A DNA stretch of 64,000 nt from an uncultured Luminiphilus sp. (GCA_943789425.1 CALSUB010000009.1:62001-126000), one strand, 5' to 3'. Positions 9,606 through 19,119 are shown, counted from the first letter of the stretch. Program-made: numbers and translations. Notes: generated from the sequence alone by a model not told the origin.

Positions 9606-10805
9606 TCAGAGCCCAAGCACATGCTTGGCGATGATGCTGCGCTGAATTTCTGCCGTACCGCCATAAATGGTGGTCGCTCGGCTGTTGATGTACTCCGCCA
9701 TAGTGGTCACCGATTCGCTGGCGGCAGCCGTGCTGCCGTTATAAGACGGCGCCAACACCTCGCTTTGCCACGGTATAGCACTCTGACCCGCGGCTTCAAT
9801 GAGCAACTCTGCACAGCGTTGTCCCAGCTCCGTGCCCGACACTTTGACAAGTGACGACAGTGCGCCCGGATTATCTCCAGCGGTCAGGCTACCTTTAATG
9901 CGCAGCTCAGTTTGTTCCAGTGCCATGACATCAATCTGTGTCTCGGCAACGCGGTAGGCGAAAGTGGGGTCAGCGGTCACGCGGCATGTCTCGCTCGACA
10001 TCATGTGTTGCATTTTGCTGAGCTGCTTTTTCAGATCGATCGTAAAGTGCTGCCCACCGCGTTCAAACTCAAGCAGCGATTTGGCTACTGTCCAACCTTG
10101 GTTTTCTTCCCCTAGCAGATTTGCAGTAGGCACGCGCACGTCTTCAAAGAAAACCTGACACTGCTCGACCTCACCGTCGAGGCTGGTGAAGGGTTTTACA
10201 GTAATCCCGGGTGTTGCCATATCGATCAACAAAAAGCTGATGCCGGCTTGGGGTTTGACAGCCTTGTCTGTGCGGACTAAACAAAAAATCCAGTCTGAGT
10301 AATGAGCCATACTGGTCCAGATTTTGGTGCCGTTGACAACGAAATCGTCGCCGTCATGGTCGGCTGTTGTTTTGAGAGAGGCCAGGTCTGAGCCAGATCC
10401 GGGTTCGGAATAGCCCTGACACCAAACGTTTTCGCCCGAAATGATGCCCGGTAAAAAACGTTCTTTTTGGCTTGGGGTGCCAAAATGCATCAGCATGGGT
10501 CCCAACATTTGAATGCCCATCATCACTGGGGTGGGGGCATTGGCCTGCCGACACTCTTCCTGAAAAATATAGCGCTGTTGAATGTCCCAACCTGTTCCGC
10601 CGTATTCTAGAGGCCAATCGGGTGCTCCCCATCCGCGCTGATGGAGAATAGATTGCCACTGGCGACCCGCTTCGAAGTCTGAGAAGACGCTAGTGGTGCG
10701 CTCACCTGCTCGAATTAATTCCGGTGTCAGTGCTTCACTCAAAAAATCTCTCACAGCAACGCGGAAGGCGTCAGAGTCCGTGGGTAAGGGGCTGGAAGCG
10801 TTCAC
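9606..10805 (-). CDS. acyl-CoA dehydrogenase
   Basis: CQGYSEPGSGSDLASLKTTA, WTSMAHYSDWIFCLVRTD, TTIYGGTAEIQRSIIAKHVLGL; GTG start at 10805 preferred over the track start. Confidence 0.92.
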   Translation of the reverse strand: MNASSPLPTDSDAFRVAVRDFLSEALTPELIRAGERTTSVFSDFEAGRQWQSILHQRGWGAPDWPLEYGGTGWDIQQRYIFQEECRQANAPTPVMMGIQMLGPMLMHFGTPSQKERFLPGIISGENVWCQGYSEPGSGSDLASLKTTADHDGDDFVVNGTKIWTSMAHYSDWIFCLVRTDKAVKPQAGISFLLIDMATPGITVKPFTSLDGEVEQCQVFFEDVRVPTANLLGEENQGWTVAKSLLEFERGGQHFTIDLKKQLSKMQHMMSSETCRVTADPTFAYRVAETQIDVMALEQTELRIKGSLTAGDNPGALSSLVKVSGTELGQRCAELLIEAAGQSAIPWQSEVLAPSYNGSTAAASESVTTMAEYINSRATTIYGGTAEIQRSIIAKHVLGL

Positions 10806-10940
10806 ATTAGGTCCTCTACTGAAATCAGTTAGATAAGGATACACCTTGGTTGCCGAATTATCCGTGCGCCAGCAATACTGGGTGAGCACCCGAGGGTGTT
10901 TGTCAGCGGCCGATAACTATATAGTAGGCGTTACGGTTAA

Positions 10941-10957
10941 AACAAACCAGCCTGCTT
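10941..10957. promoter_or_regulatory. candidate operator, site a
   Basis: AACAAACCAGCCTGCTT, inside the longer imperfect dyad AAACAAaCcaGCctGcTTGTTT; between divergent ACAD genes. Confidence 0.4.
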
Positions 10958-11043
10958 GTTTATCCCCTTTGCTTTTGCGCGTTTGCAATCGCGGATTGAC
11001 CACCACCCAGCGGCAACTTAATCCATTCAGAATGAGGTAGGAC

Positions 11044-12261
11044 ATGCTCAACCCCAGCGAGAAAAGCACTCAGATATTGGCTCAGTTGAAGGCATTTATG
11101 GCTGAGCACATCTACCCTAATGAAGTGCCCTATCGCACTGCTTTGCATCAGGCCGAAGATCGTTTTGCATCGATGCCGCTGATGGATGCGCTAAAGGGCA
11201 AAGCGAAGGCAGCGGGGTTGTGGAATCTCTTCGTACCGCCTGAATTCGCCGAATACAGCGATCACGGCGGCATGAGCTTCTTGGATTACGCCCCGCTGGC
11301 AGAGGAAATGGGGCGGGTGATCTGGTCCCCCGAGGTCTTTAACTGCAACGCACCAGACACGGGCAATATGGAAGTATTCATGAAGTTTGGCACCGAGGCG
11401 CAAAAGCGCGCTTGGTTAGAGCCGCTATTAGCGGGCGATATCCGTTCTTCTTACGCGATGACGGAGCCGCAAGTCGCCTCGAGCGACGCAACCAATATTG
11501 AGTTGCAGATTCGTCGCGACGGTGACGAGTGGGTCCTCAATGGCCACAAGTGGTTCATTACCGGCGCTCCCTACGAGCGCTGCAAAATTTTCATTGTCAT
11601 GGGTAAAAGTGACCCAGACAACGCCAGTCGGCACCTGCAGCAGTCGCAAATTCTGGTGCCGAAAGACACCCCCGGGGTGGATATTGTGCGTCCGCTGACG
11701 ACGCTGGGTTATGACGATGCGCCCATTGGGCACGCAGAGGTCACCTTTACCGATGTGCGGGTGCCCGTCGACAATTTATTGCTCGGGGAGGGCAGAGGGT
11801 TTGATATTGCACAAAGCCGCCTGGCGCCCGGAAGAATGCATCATTGTATGAGGCTGATTGGCGCGGGGCAGCGGTGTCTAGAGCTTGCGTGTCAGCGGGT
11901 CGAGGAGCGAGAGACGTTTGGTAAAAAACTGAGCGAGCACCAATCGATTCGAGAAAATATTGCCCGTAGCTACGCCGAGCTCGAAATGGCACGCCTTCTG
12001 GTGCATAAGACCTGCTGGCACATTGACACCCACGGCGTGAAGCCCTCGATTGAGCTGATTTCAGCCACTAAAATCACCATTCCAAAATTAATTCAGTACC
12101 TGATTGACCGATGCATGCAGATGTATGGAGCGGGTGGTCTCACTGAAGACTGGTGTATGGCGGAGCAGTTCAATTACGCACGCTGGTGCCGTCAGGCAGA
12201 TGGTCCTGATGAGGTGCATGAGATGGCCTTGGGCAAGCGAGTCATAAAACACTACGCGTAA
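11044..12261 (+). CDS. acyl-CoA dehydrogenase (ACAD10/11-like)
   Basis: YAMTEPQVASSDATNIELQIRRDGDEWVLNGHKWFITGA, RETFGKKLSEHQSIRENIARSYAELEMARLLV, MYGAGGLTED. Confidence 0.9.
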   Translation: MLNPSEKSTQILAQLKAFMAEHIYPNEVPYRTALHQAEDRFASMPLMDALKGKAKAAGLWNLFVPPEFAEYSDHGGMSFLDYAPLAEEMGRVIWSPEVFNCNAPDTGNMEVFMKFGTEAQKRAWLEPLLAGDIRSSYAMTEPQVASSDATNIELQIRRDGDEWVLNGHKWFITGAPYERCKIFIVMGKSDPDNASRHLQQSQILVPKDTPGVDIVRPLTTLGYDDAPIGHAEVTFTDVRVPVDNLLLGEGRGFDIAQSRLAPGRMHHCMRLIGAGQRCLELACQRVEERETFGKKLSEHQSIRENIARSYAELEMARLLVHKTCWHIDTHGVKPSIELISATKITIPKLIQYLIDRCMQMYGAGGLTEDWCMAEQFNYARWCRQADGPDEVHEMALGKRVIKHYA

Positions 12262-12352
12262 ATGGAGTCAGGGTTGTGCCCTGGCACTTAGCGGCCAGCA
12301 GCAACCGGCGTAGTAGAGCTTTGATAAAAAGTAATAAGGGGAGACCTTAACC

Positions 12353-12760
12353 ATGACAGATGATGAAAAGTTGGCCATTGTCGCCACACTTTACGCGAGC
12401 ACGGGCGCCGGAGATTTTGATACGGCGGAAGGGCTGTTGACCGACGATTTTTTTATTATCGAAGCTGAGGGGCTTCCCATGGCGGGGGAGTATCGGGGTA
12501 AGACAGCGCTTCGAGGCCTTTATGCGCATGTCTTTGGCACCCTAAAGGTGGCCGATTTGGAGCCCGAGGGTATGTCCGTGGGAGGGGATTATGTGGTGAA
12601 TTTAATCTCGTTTCGGTTTGAAAATCCTGATTTAGCGTCCGCTCAGCTGGCAGAGGTTTTCCGGTTCCGCGGCGACAAAGTGTGCGAGATTCGTCCCTAC
12701 TACTTCGATCCTAAGCCGATCGTTGATGCTTGGGCGTATTATAGCAACGCTGCCGACTAG
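12353..12760 (+). CDS. NTF2-like / SnoaL-type protein
   Basis: 135 aa; LYASTGAGDFDTAEGLLTDDFFIIEAEGLPMAGEYRGKTALRGLY. Confidence 0.75.
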   Translation: MTDDEKLAIVATLYASTGAGDFDTAEGLLTDDFFIIEAEGLPMAGEYRGKTALRGLYAHVFGTLKVADLEPEGMSVGGDYVVNLISFRFENPDLASAQLAEVFRFRGDKVCEIRPYYFDPKPIVDAWAYYSNAAD

Positions 12761-12768
12761 CCACAGAC

Positions 12769-12800
12769 AGCACGCGCGCCTTCGGGCTGGCGTGCTATCT
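12769..12800 (+). terminator. intrinsic terminator
   Basis: AGCACGCgcgccttcgggctgGCGTGCT followed by ATCTTTT. Confidence 0.6.
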
Positions 12801-12887
12801 TTTAGGTGTGGTTTGTGACCTGTGCAGCTTTGTCCCTACTTCGATAGGCTGCTAGCGCTATCCTTCTAGCGCTGTAAAGGAGCAATC

Positions 12888-12927
12888 ACCTCACCCTGAC
12901 ATCCGAGACATCAGGTCAGGGGGAGGT
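12888..12927. repeat. 13-bp inverted repeat, likely terminator of the Rieske gene
   Basis: ACCTCACCCTGAC / GTCAGGGGGAGGT with 14-nt loop, one mismatch, just beyond the stop of the minus-strand gene. Confidence 0.6.
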
Positions 12928-12932
12928 AGACC

Positions 12933-14315
12933 TCAGGCGTTCAAGTACTTGTCAATGGTCTGATGTAAGTGCCGTATCCGACTTTCTTGATAACTCGCGA
13001 GTACCACCTTGCCGGTTGCCGAGTTCTTCATGCCTTTTTGCACCGCCGGCAAATTGGCATCATCTTGGTCGAAGACGGGGCCGAGTGAGCCCAGTGCCTC
13101 GCAAGACGCGAAGGGTTCGTCCGCGGACAACACCGTGCAAGGCGCCGCCAGGGGACGCTCAGTGCCCTCTGGGTGACGCAGCAGGATCATGACCTCAAAA
13201 ATACAGCTGTCGGGATCGTTGCCGTTGGGCAAAAACTTATAAACGATATTGCCGCCGTAGCCTATCCACACCTGAAAGTTGGGAAACAGGCTATACAAAA
13301 TGGCGTCTTGCAGCTCAGCCATCGTCGGATCATCAAACGCTTCACCCGCGGCTTCTTCAAACATTTCCCGATTCATCTTAGCAACGTACTCGCGCGCTGA
13401 TTGATCAGTCGGCATGTCGACATTGGCGTCGCTGTCGGTGGCCATGCGACCGGAGAGCTTCAAAATGTCTCGCGTAATGGTTTCTTCGCTCACCTCGCTC
13501 AGGTGAGGGCTTGCGACCCCCATGGGCGTCGCAGATCGGCTGACATTATCGCCAAAGGTATCGTATTGAGAGTTTGCGTCACCGGTGAAGGTCAGAATTT
13601 GCTTGTGCGTCTCCACGGTGTGCCAGGACTCCATGAATGCTTCGGCCCCAACCTTCCAATTACAGTTCATGACCCGTTGCACGTGTACCGCTTTGAAGTA
13701 TTTCTCTAAGGGGAATCGCTCGAAATGCTGAGGCAATACATCCAAATAGTCTTCGAGGGGCTGGCACTCTAAGTCAAAGTTAATGAAAACGAAGCCTCCC
13801 CAAGTAGCGACTTTGACCTGTGGCAAACTCATATCGCGATCGGCGATGTGTTCAAAGTCCCAGTCGTTGGGGATGCCCTTGAACTGGCCATCGAGGTCCC
13901 AGGTCGCACCATGGAAGGGACAGCGAAACTTATCGACTGAGCCAGATTCATCACGCAAACATCGCCCTCGGTGCCGACAGGAGTTAATAAACCCTTTAAT
14001 CTCGCCTGAGGGCGTTCGCGTGACAATCACGCTGCGGTCGATGACCCAGTAGACAAAGTGATCACCGGACTCGGGGATGTCCTCTTCGCGACAGGCCATT
14101 TGCCACGTCTTAGGCCACAGTTTCTCTTTTTCTTCCTTGAAAAACTCGGGGCTGATATAGCGGTCTACCGATAAGTCTTCATCACCCATGTAAGGGTTGC
14201 TCTTGACTCTCAGGTACTCGGGAACCTCGACGGTCTCTAAGTCCAGCAGATCCTGCCAGGTCGTCCCGACAAAACGACCTCCATCGCCTTGTGTTTTTTG
14301 TTCAGCATGTGCCAT
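12933..14315 (-). CDS. aromatic ring-hydroxylating (Rieske) oxygenase, alpha subunit
   Basis: Rieske CRHRG...CPFHGATW and mononuclear iron site FMESWHTVETH. Confidence 0.92.
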   Translation of the reverse strand: MAHAEQKTQGDGGRFVGTTWQDLLDLETVEVPEYLRVKSNPYMGDEDLSVDRYISPEFFKEEKEKLWPKTWQMACREEDIPESGDHFVYWVIDRSVIVTRTPSGEIKGFINSCRHRGRCLRDESGSVDKFRCPFHGATWDLDGQFKGIPNDWDFEHIADRDMSLPQVKVATWGGFVFINFDLECQPLEDYLDVLPQHFERFPLEKYFKAVHVQRVMNCNWKVGAEAFMESWHTVETHKQILTFTGDANSQYDTFGDNVSRSATPMGVASPHLSEVSEETITRDILKLSGRMATDSDANVDMPTDQSAREYVAKMNREMFEEAAGEAFDDPTMAELQDAILYSLFPNFQVWIGYGGNIVYKFLPNGNDPDSCIFEVMILLRHPEGTERPLAAPCTVLSADEPFASCEALGSLGPVFDQDDANLPAVQKGMKNSATGKVVLASYQESRIRHLHQTIDKYLNA

Positions 14316-14359
14316 CGTTTATCCCCTTAAAATTCGTGTTAGAGCAACCCTTGTCTGTT

Positions 14360-15502
14360 TTATCGCGTCAAGATATTAACGCCGCTTATTCCTGGAGCGC
14401 CGTAGACATGGGTATAGCCGACTTGCGGTTCCCCAGCTACCTGTCGCTCACCGGCATCGCCTCTTAATTGCATGCAAATCTCGTGAACTTGGCGGAGACC
14501 TGACGCCCCAACAGGCTCGCCATTTGCCAAACAGCCACCATCTGTATTGACCGGCAGTCTGCCATTAATATCGGTTGCGCCCTCTGCCAACCATTGCTCC
14601 TGCTCCCCGTGAGCACAGAAACCATTCTCAGCCATATGCATGATTTCCGCGCCCACCTCTGTGTCTTGCAGTTGAGCCACATCGATATCGCTGGGACCGA
14701 CGCCAGCCAGTTCAAATGCGGCGGTTGATGCTGTCACTGTGGGTGAGTCCGCGACCTCGGGAGGTTGCGATGGACTGAACACCTCGAAACTACCGTAGTT
14801 TCGCGAGCGGACGACGGCGGTTTTCAAATAGATCGGTTTGGGATGAAAGCGATGGGCAATGTCACTGCGGCAGACAACCAGCGCGCAACCACCCTCAGCG
14901 GGAGAGCAAAACATATATTTATTAAGCGGCTCGCTGACCATCGGCGCGTTATCGATTTCTTCCCAAGAGAGCGCGGTTTTCCGCCAGGCGGTCGGTGTCA
15001 GAGAGCCATTGCGATAGGCTTTCTCAGCAACACGGATCAGCGTTTCGCGGGAGATACCGTGATCATGCATGTAACGCTGAATCTTCATGCCAAAATACTG
15101 GGTGGTCAGCATCAATCCGGTTTCACCATACCAATCGTCTAACCCCCAATCTTTGGGTTTGGGGTTGAAGGCGCCGCGTGCGTGCTTATCAAATCCAACC
15201 ACCAGACCGACGTCGTATTGACCACTTTTAATCGCAGAGTAAGCCGCATTCAGTGAACTGCCCCCCGTCGCACAGCCGTTGGCGACGTTGGTGAATTGCA
15301 AGCCCGTCAGACCAAGTAGGTTGACCAAGCTGTCCGCGTTGCCACCGTCTTGACTCCCACCAAAGGCAAATTGCATGGCTTTGAAGTCGGTACCTGCATC
15401 AGCCAGTGCCGATCTGACGGCTGCCGCGCCTTGTTCTAGGCCTGACATGCTGGCGGTTCTTCCAAAGGGGTGTAATCCAACTCCAACGATTGCTACGTCC
15501 AT
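14360..15502 (-). CDS. thiolase-fold lipid-transfer-like protein (Ltp2/SCP-x type, candidate aldolase or acyltransferase)
   Basis: NGCATGGSSLNAAYSAI nucleophile loop, NTDGGCLANGEPVGASGLRQVHEI, HVYGAPGISGVNILTR. Confidence 0.85.
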   Translation of the reverse strand: MDVAIVGVGLHPFGRTASMSGLEQGAAAVRSALADAGTDFKAMQFAFGGSQDGGNADSLVNLLGLTGLQFTNVANGCATGGSSLNAAYSAIKSGQYDVGLVVGFDKHARGAFNPKPKDWGLDDWYGETGLMLTTQYFGMKIQRYMHDHGISRETLIRVAEKAYRNGSLTPTAWRKTALSWEEIDNAPMVSEPLNKYMFCSPAEGGCALVVCRSDIAHRFHPKPIYLKTAVVRSRNYGSFEVFSPSQPPEVADSPTVTASTAAFELAGVGPSDIDVAQLQDTEVGAEIMHMAENGFCAHGEQEQWLAEGATDINGRLPVNTDGGCLANGEPVGASGLRQVHEICMQLRGDAGERQVAGEPQVGYTHVYGAPGISGVNILTR

Positions 15503-15936
15503 CAGTGACTCTCCTTGGCAGCGCAGAATTGAAATGTGAGCAACTCCTCACCGTCTCCGTTTTGCCGCACGGTAATCAGTTCCATCGTCATCGGCATGCC
15601 AATGCGCAATTGTTCTGGTGTGTTCTCGCGTAGCCGACTCTCTACCTTTAGCCCGCAAGCTAACTCAATATAACCCACCCCATAAGGGGTAAAGGTCTCT
15701 GGCGTCTCGTCAGTGTCATAGGGTGCTTTGGGCATGAAGGATTGAATCGTCCAGGTCCATAGTGTCCCCTCGCTTCCTAGATTAGCTGGGACCGTATTTT
15801 GACCGGAGCAGGCGCGGCAGGAACTTTGCGCCGGAAAAGCGTGCTCTCCGCAATCGAGACAGCGGCTGCCGATGAGCCCAGCGGCTGGATCCGGCCAATT
15901 AAACAGCCCTTCGTGGAGTGGTTTGGCTTCAGACAT
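15502..15936 (-). CDS. DUF35 Zn-ribbon / OB-fold protein, partner of the thiolase-like protein
   Basis: GSRCLDCGEHAFPAQSSCRACSG zinc ribbon followed by OB-fold; overlaps the thiolase start by 1 nt; start MSEAKP at 15936. Confidence 0.9.
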   Translation of the reverse strand: MSEAKPLHEGLFNWPDPAAGLIGSRCLDCGEHAFPAQSSCRACSGQNTVPANLGSEGTLWTWTIQSFMPKAPYDTDETPETFTPYGVGYIELACGLKVESRLRENTPEQLRIGMPMTMELITVRQNGDGEELLTFQFCAAKESH

Positions 15937-15972
15937 GCGTGCTCCAATGATAATGCGGGCAGTGCCGAACCC

Positions 15973-15986
15973 CGTTGGCTCCAACG
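15973..15986. repeat. perfect inverted repeat upstream of DUF35 gene
   Basis: CGTTGG-CT-CCAACG. Confidence 0.45.
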
Positions 15987-16041
15987 TTGCTATCTCACGG
16001 CCGCTGCTAACGATTCAGTCTAGGATATTGCGAATAAAAAA

Positions 16042-16058
16042 AGCAACCCGGATTGTTT
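16042..16058. promoter_or_regulatory. candidate operator, site b (DUF35/tetR intergenic)
   Basis: AAAAAAAGCAACCCGGATTGTTT; same pattern as sites a, c and d. Confidence 0.42.
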
Positions 16059-16109
16059 GCTGAAGCGACGCGCCAGTGTGTAAGCTACTCCAGCTTAGAT
16101 GGGGGTTAC

Positions 16110-16826
16110 ATGGATTCACAGAACAGTCGCGGTACAGCGCCGGGCAAAGCGGGTCGTAAGACCACTAAACCTAAGTCTGCTCAGCGTGGCGCGCGGAAAA
16201 CAAGCATGGGTGCAGGATGGCAAGCGGAGAAGAGTGCGCTGACCCGTCAAGCCATATTAGAAGCCGCGGTCCGCTGCTTTGTGCAGCATGGCTATACCAA
16301 TACGACAACAGCGATGATCGCAGAGGAGGGAGATGTCTCCCGGGGTGCCATGATGCATCACTTTTCTTCGCGCGCCGCTGTCATGAGGGCGGTCGTGGGT
16401 TATTTGCATGTACGGCGGCTCAATGAGTATCGACAATTGATGAGTGACATTGACTCACCTGATCAGACGCTCACCCGGGCGGCGATCAGAACCTCGGTTG
16501 AGACGGCTTGGAAGTACGTCAACTTACCCTCCTTTATTGCGTACCAGGAACTCTTGGGTGCGGCCCGCACCGACCCCGAGTTGGCAAGCGCCGTTGACGA
16601 AGTTGAACAAGATTTTGATCGCGAGTTTTTAAAAACAGTGAGGGCCGTATTCCCTCACTGGAAGCAGGTCAAATCCCTAAGAGCCGCCCACGAGTTGGTG
16701 CAATTTGTGATGCAGGGGATGGGGGTCGCCCATCGTTCACCGCAACGCGAACAACGCGCTCGGCGGGTCATTGATACCGTGACCGACCATTTGGAAAAAA
16801 TATATGTGGCGGATACGGCGGATTAG
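16110..16826 (+). CDS. TetR/AcrR family transcriptional regulator
   Basis: TRQAILEAAVRCFVQHGYTNTTTAMIAEEGDVSRGAMMHHFSSRAAVMRAVV N-terminal HTH; ATG at 16110 preferred over TTG at 16053. Confidence 0.92.
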   Translation: MDSQNSRGTAPGKAGRKTTKPKSAQRGARKTSMGAGWQAEKSALTRQAILEAAVRCFVQHGYTNTTTAMIAEEGDVSRGAMMHHFSSRAAVMRAVVGYLHVRRLNEYRQLMSDIDSPDQTLTRAAIRTSVETAWKYVNLPSFIAYQELLGAARTDPELASAVDEVEQDFDREFLKTVRAVFPHWKQVKSLRAAHELVQFVMQGMGVAHRSPQREQRARRVIDTVTDHLEKIYVADTAD

Positions 16827-16889
16827 CGATCATTAACGGGGTGCGCTGCTTGATAAGGCCAAGAATCAATAAACGCGAAGGGGCGATGT

Positions 16890-17654
16890 ATGGGATTAGT
16901 AGACGGTAAGGTGTGTTTGGTGACGGGCGGCGCTTCCAATCCAGGTTTGGGGCACGCGATCGCGCACAAACTGGCGAGCGAGGGGGCTATCGTTATCGTG
17001 ACGGATGTCGATGGCGACGGCGCTGAGCGCACGGCCGCTGAAATCGTCGCGCAAGGTGGACAGGCGCAAGCCTGGGCACAGGATGTGACCGACGAGGCTC
17101 TGTGGGATCAGACATTAGATCGCATTCGCACTGAACACGGCAAAATCGACGCATTAATTAACAACGCCGGTATTGCAGTACTGAAAACATTGCCGGAACT
17201 CACGTTGGCAGACTACAACCGACAGCTGCTGGTCAATATGACGAGTGTTTTTTTGGGTACGCAAAAAGCGGTGGCATTGATGAGGGAAACGGGCGTGAAA
17301 GGGTCCATTATCAACATGTCCTCAGTCGCTGCGCTGGTGGGGGTCCCCGCTTGCAGCGCTTATGCCGCGGCAAAGGGCGGTGTCATCGGATTCACTAAAA
17401 CGGTCGCGTCCGAGACAGCCGCCGAGGGTATCCGCTGCAACACGATTCATCCCGGGCTCATCGATACCAATATGCAGCGGCAATCGTCCGTGGATAATCC
17501 AGAGGAGTACGTCAAATTAAATGCTGCGGTACCGATGGGATATATGGGGCCGCCACAGACTATTGCCGATGCTGCGCTCTTTTTAGTGTCGGACTTGTCG
17601 ACCTATATGACCGGTGCACAGATGGTCATCGATGGCGGTTTGATCAACCAATAA
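16890..17654 (+). CDS. SDR family oxidoreductase
   Basis: VTGGASNPGLGHAIAHKLA, NNAGIAV, YAAAKGGVIGFTKTVA, VIDGGLINQ. Confidence 0.92.
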   Translation: MGLVDGKVCLVTGGASNPGLGHAIAHKLASEGAIVIVTDVDGDGAERTAAEIVAQGGQAQAWAQDVTDEALWDQTLDRIRTEHGKIDALINNAGIAVLKTLPELTLADYNRQLLVNMTSVFLGTQKAVALMRETGVKGSIINMSSVAALVGVPACSAYAAAKGGVIGFTKTVASETAAEGIRCNTIHPGLIDTNMQRQSSVDNPEEYVKLNAAVPMGYMGPPQTIADAALFLVSDLSTYMTGAQMVIDGGLINQ

Positions 17655-17681
17655 ATTTACCGATACGAGAGGTAGGGCAGT

Positions 17682-18089
17682 ATGAGTGACCAGAACCGCG
17701 AAGATGAGTTGGCTATCCGTTCGTTGTTAGAGCGGTATTGTGAGGGCGTTAATCAACGCGATGCGGCCGTGTGGGGCTCGACTTGGGCTGAAGATGCGGT
17801 CTGGGAGTTACCGCATTTGGGGATGGATGGTTTGAAGGGGCGCGACACCATCGTGGGCGCTTGGCTTGAGGCGATGAAGCTGTTCCCTTTTGTCAATATG
17901 ATGGCGATGCCGGGCATGATCTCGGTCGAACACGATCGCGCAACGATGCGCAGTTATACGGATGAGGTGGCCGTTACCGCAGACGGCTCTGAATTAAGGC
18001 CTCGTGGCCAGTATGACGATGAGCTCGTCAAAGTCGGCGGACACTGGCAGTTCAGTCGCCGTAAGTTTACGGTGCTGCACGGCGAGTGA
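17682..18089 (+). CDS. nuclear transport factor 2 (SnoaL-like) family protein
   Basis: RSLLERYCEGVNQRDAAVWGSTWAEDAVWELPHLG...GRDTI. Confidence 0.85.
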   Translation: MSDQNREDELAIRSLLERYCEGVNQRDAAVWGSTWAEDAVWELPHLGMDGLKGRDTIVGAWLEAMKLFPFVNMMAMPGMISVEHDRATMRSYTDEVAVTADGSELRPRGQYDDELVKVGGHWQFSRRKFTVLHGE

Positions 18090-18102
18090 ATGATGAAGTG
18101 GC

Positions 18103-18885
18103 TTAAACGCCGGGGAGACCGGCGGTTGAGCCACCATCGATGACAATCTCGGAGCCCGTGACAAAGCGGGCATCGTCCGAAGCTAGGTAGATCAGCAACG
18201 CCACTATCTCATCCATGCTCCCGAGCCGACCCAAGGGGGCAATACCTTCAAGCATTCCTCGCGCCGCCTCGGGGTCAGGCGCGCCTGAAATCGCCCCTTC
18301 GATTAACGGTGTTTCAATGACGCCCGGATGAATGGAGTTGCAGCGAATCCCGGTTTTCGTCTTAGCGAGGTGCACAGCGGTCGACTTAGCAAGCAATCTC
18401 AGGGCGCCTTTCGTGGTGGAGTAAGTGACATCGCCTGCCAGGGCTAAAATACCGTTGATAGAGCTGTTCAAAATGATTGAGCCGCCACTGTGGTCCGGAT
18501 TTTCTTTCATCAGTTCAATACTGGCCTTGATGGCCAGCATCATGCCTGTGAGATTAATATCCACTAAGTTTTTCCAGGCCTCTACCTCGACAGACTCGAT
18601 ATCACTGTCGCCCGTGTTAGTGCCCGCATTGGAGAAGGTAATGTCTAGCCGGCCTGCATGATCCCGCACCGCTTGCTTCACATCTGACCAGCCCTCAACA
18701 TCTTGCACCGCGTGCTGAATAAAGTGGGCGCCCGTTTCTTTTGCAATGTCATTACCCGCCACGCTGTTGTTGCCAGTGAAAATGACTTGCGCGCCCTCTT
18801 TTATCAGTCCGTGGACCGCTGCCTTGCCGATACCATTGGTGCCGCCAGTGATGAGGGCTACCTTGCCTTGAAGTCTTTCTGTCAC
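18103..18885 (-). CDS. SDR family oxidoreductase
   Basis: ITGGTNGIGKAAVHGLI, SNAGTNTG, YSTTKGALRLLAKSTAV, VIDGGSTAGLPGV. Confidence 0.92.
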   Translation of the reverse strand: MTERLQGKVALITGGTNGIGKAAVHGLIKEGAQVIFTGNNSVAGNDIAKETGAHFIQHAVQDVEGWSDVKQAVRDHAGRLDITFSNAGTNTGDSDIESVEVEAWKNLVDINLTGMMLAIKASIELMKENPDHSGGSIILNSSINGILALAGDVTYSTTKGALRLLAKSTAVHLAKTKTGIRCNSIHPGVIETPLIEGAISGAPDPEAARGMLEGIAPLGRLGSMDEIVALLIYLASDDARFVTGSEIVIDGGSTAGLPGV

Positions 18886-19119
18886 GGGTTGTCTCCTTAA
18901 CAGGATTGGTCGTTGCTATGGTCGGGTTTTAACCGCTTCCCTCGCTTGGTTCGCATCTCACCGGCAGGTTACGACGCAGCAGTTTCGGGAAAGTACCTCC
19001 TGTCGGCGCCTGGTAAGGGAGGGATATTGTTGCTTGGTCTGTGTCCAAATAGGCCTTACATGGCCCCTTTGTTTGTTCCAGAGTGTCTCGCGCCCAGATT
19101 AGGTTTGGCCACAGAAAAA

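Noticed and set aside
12297-12313. CAGCAACCGGCGTAGTA upstream of the NTF2-like gene as an operator copy
   Set aside because: Only the left half matches; right half-site absent
14343-14360. AGCAACCCTTGTCTGTTT as a further operator copy
   Set aside because: Resembles site b only if a gap is allowed; loses the dyad
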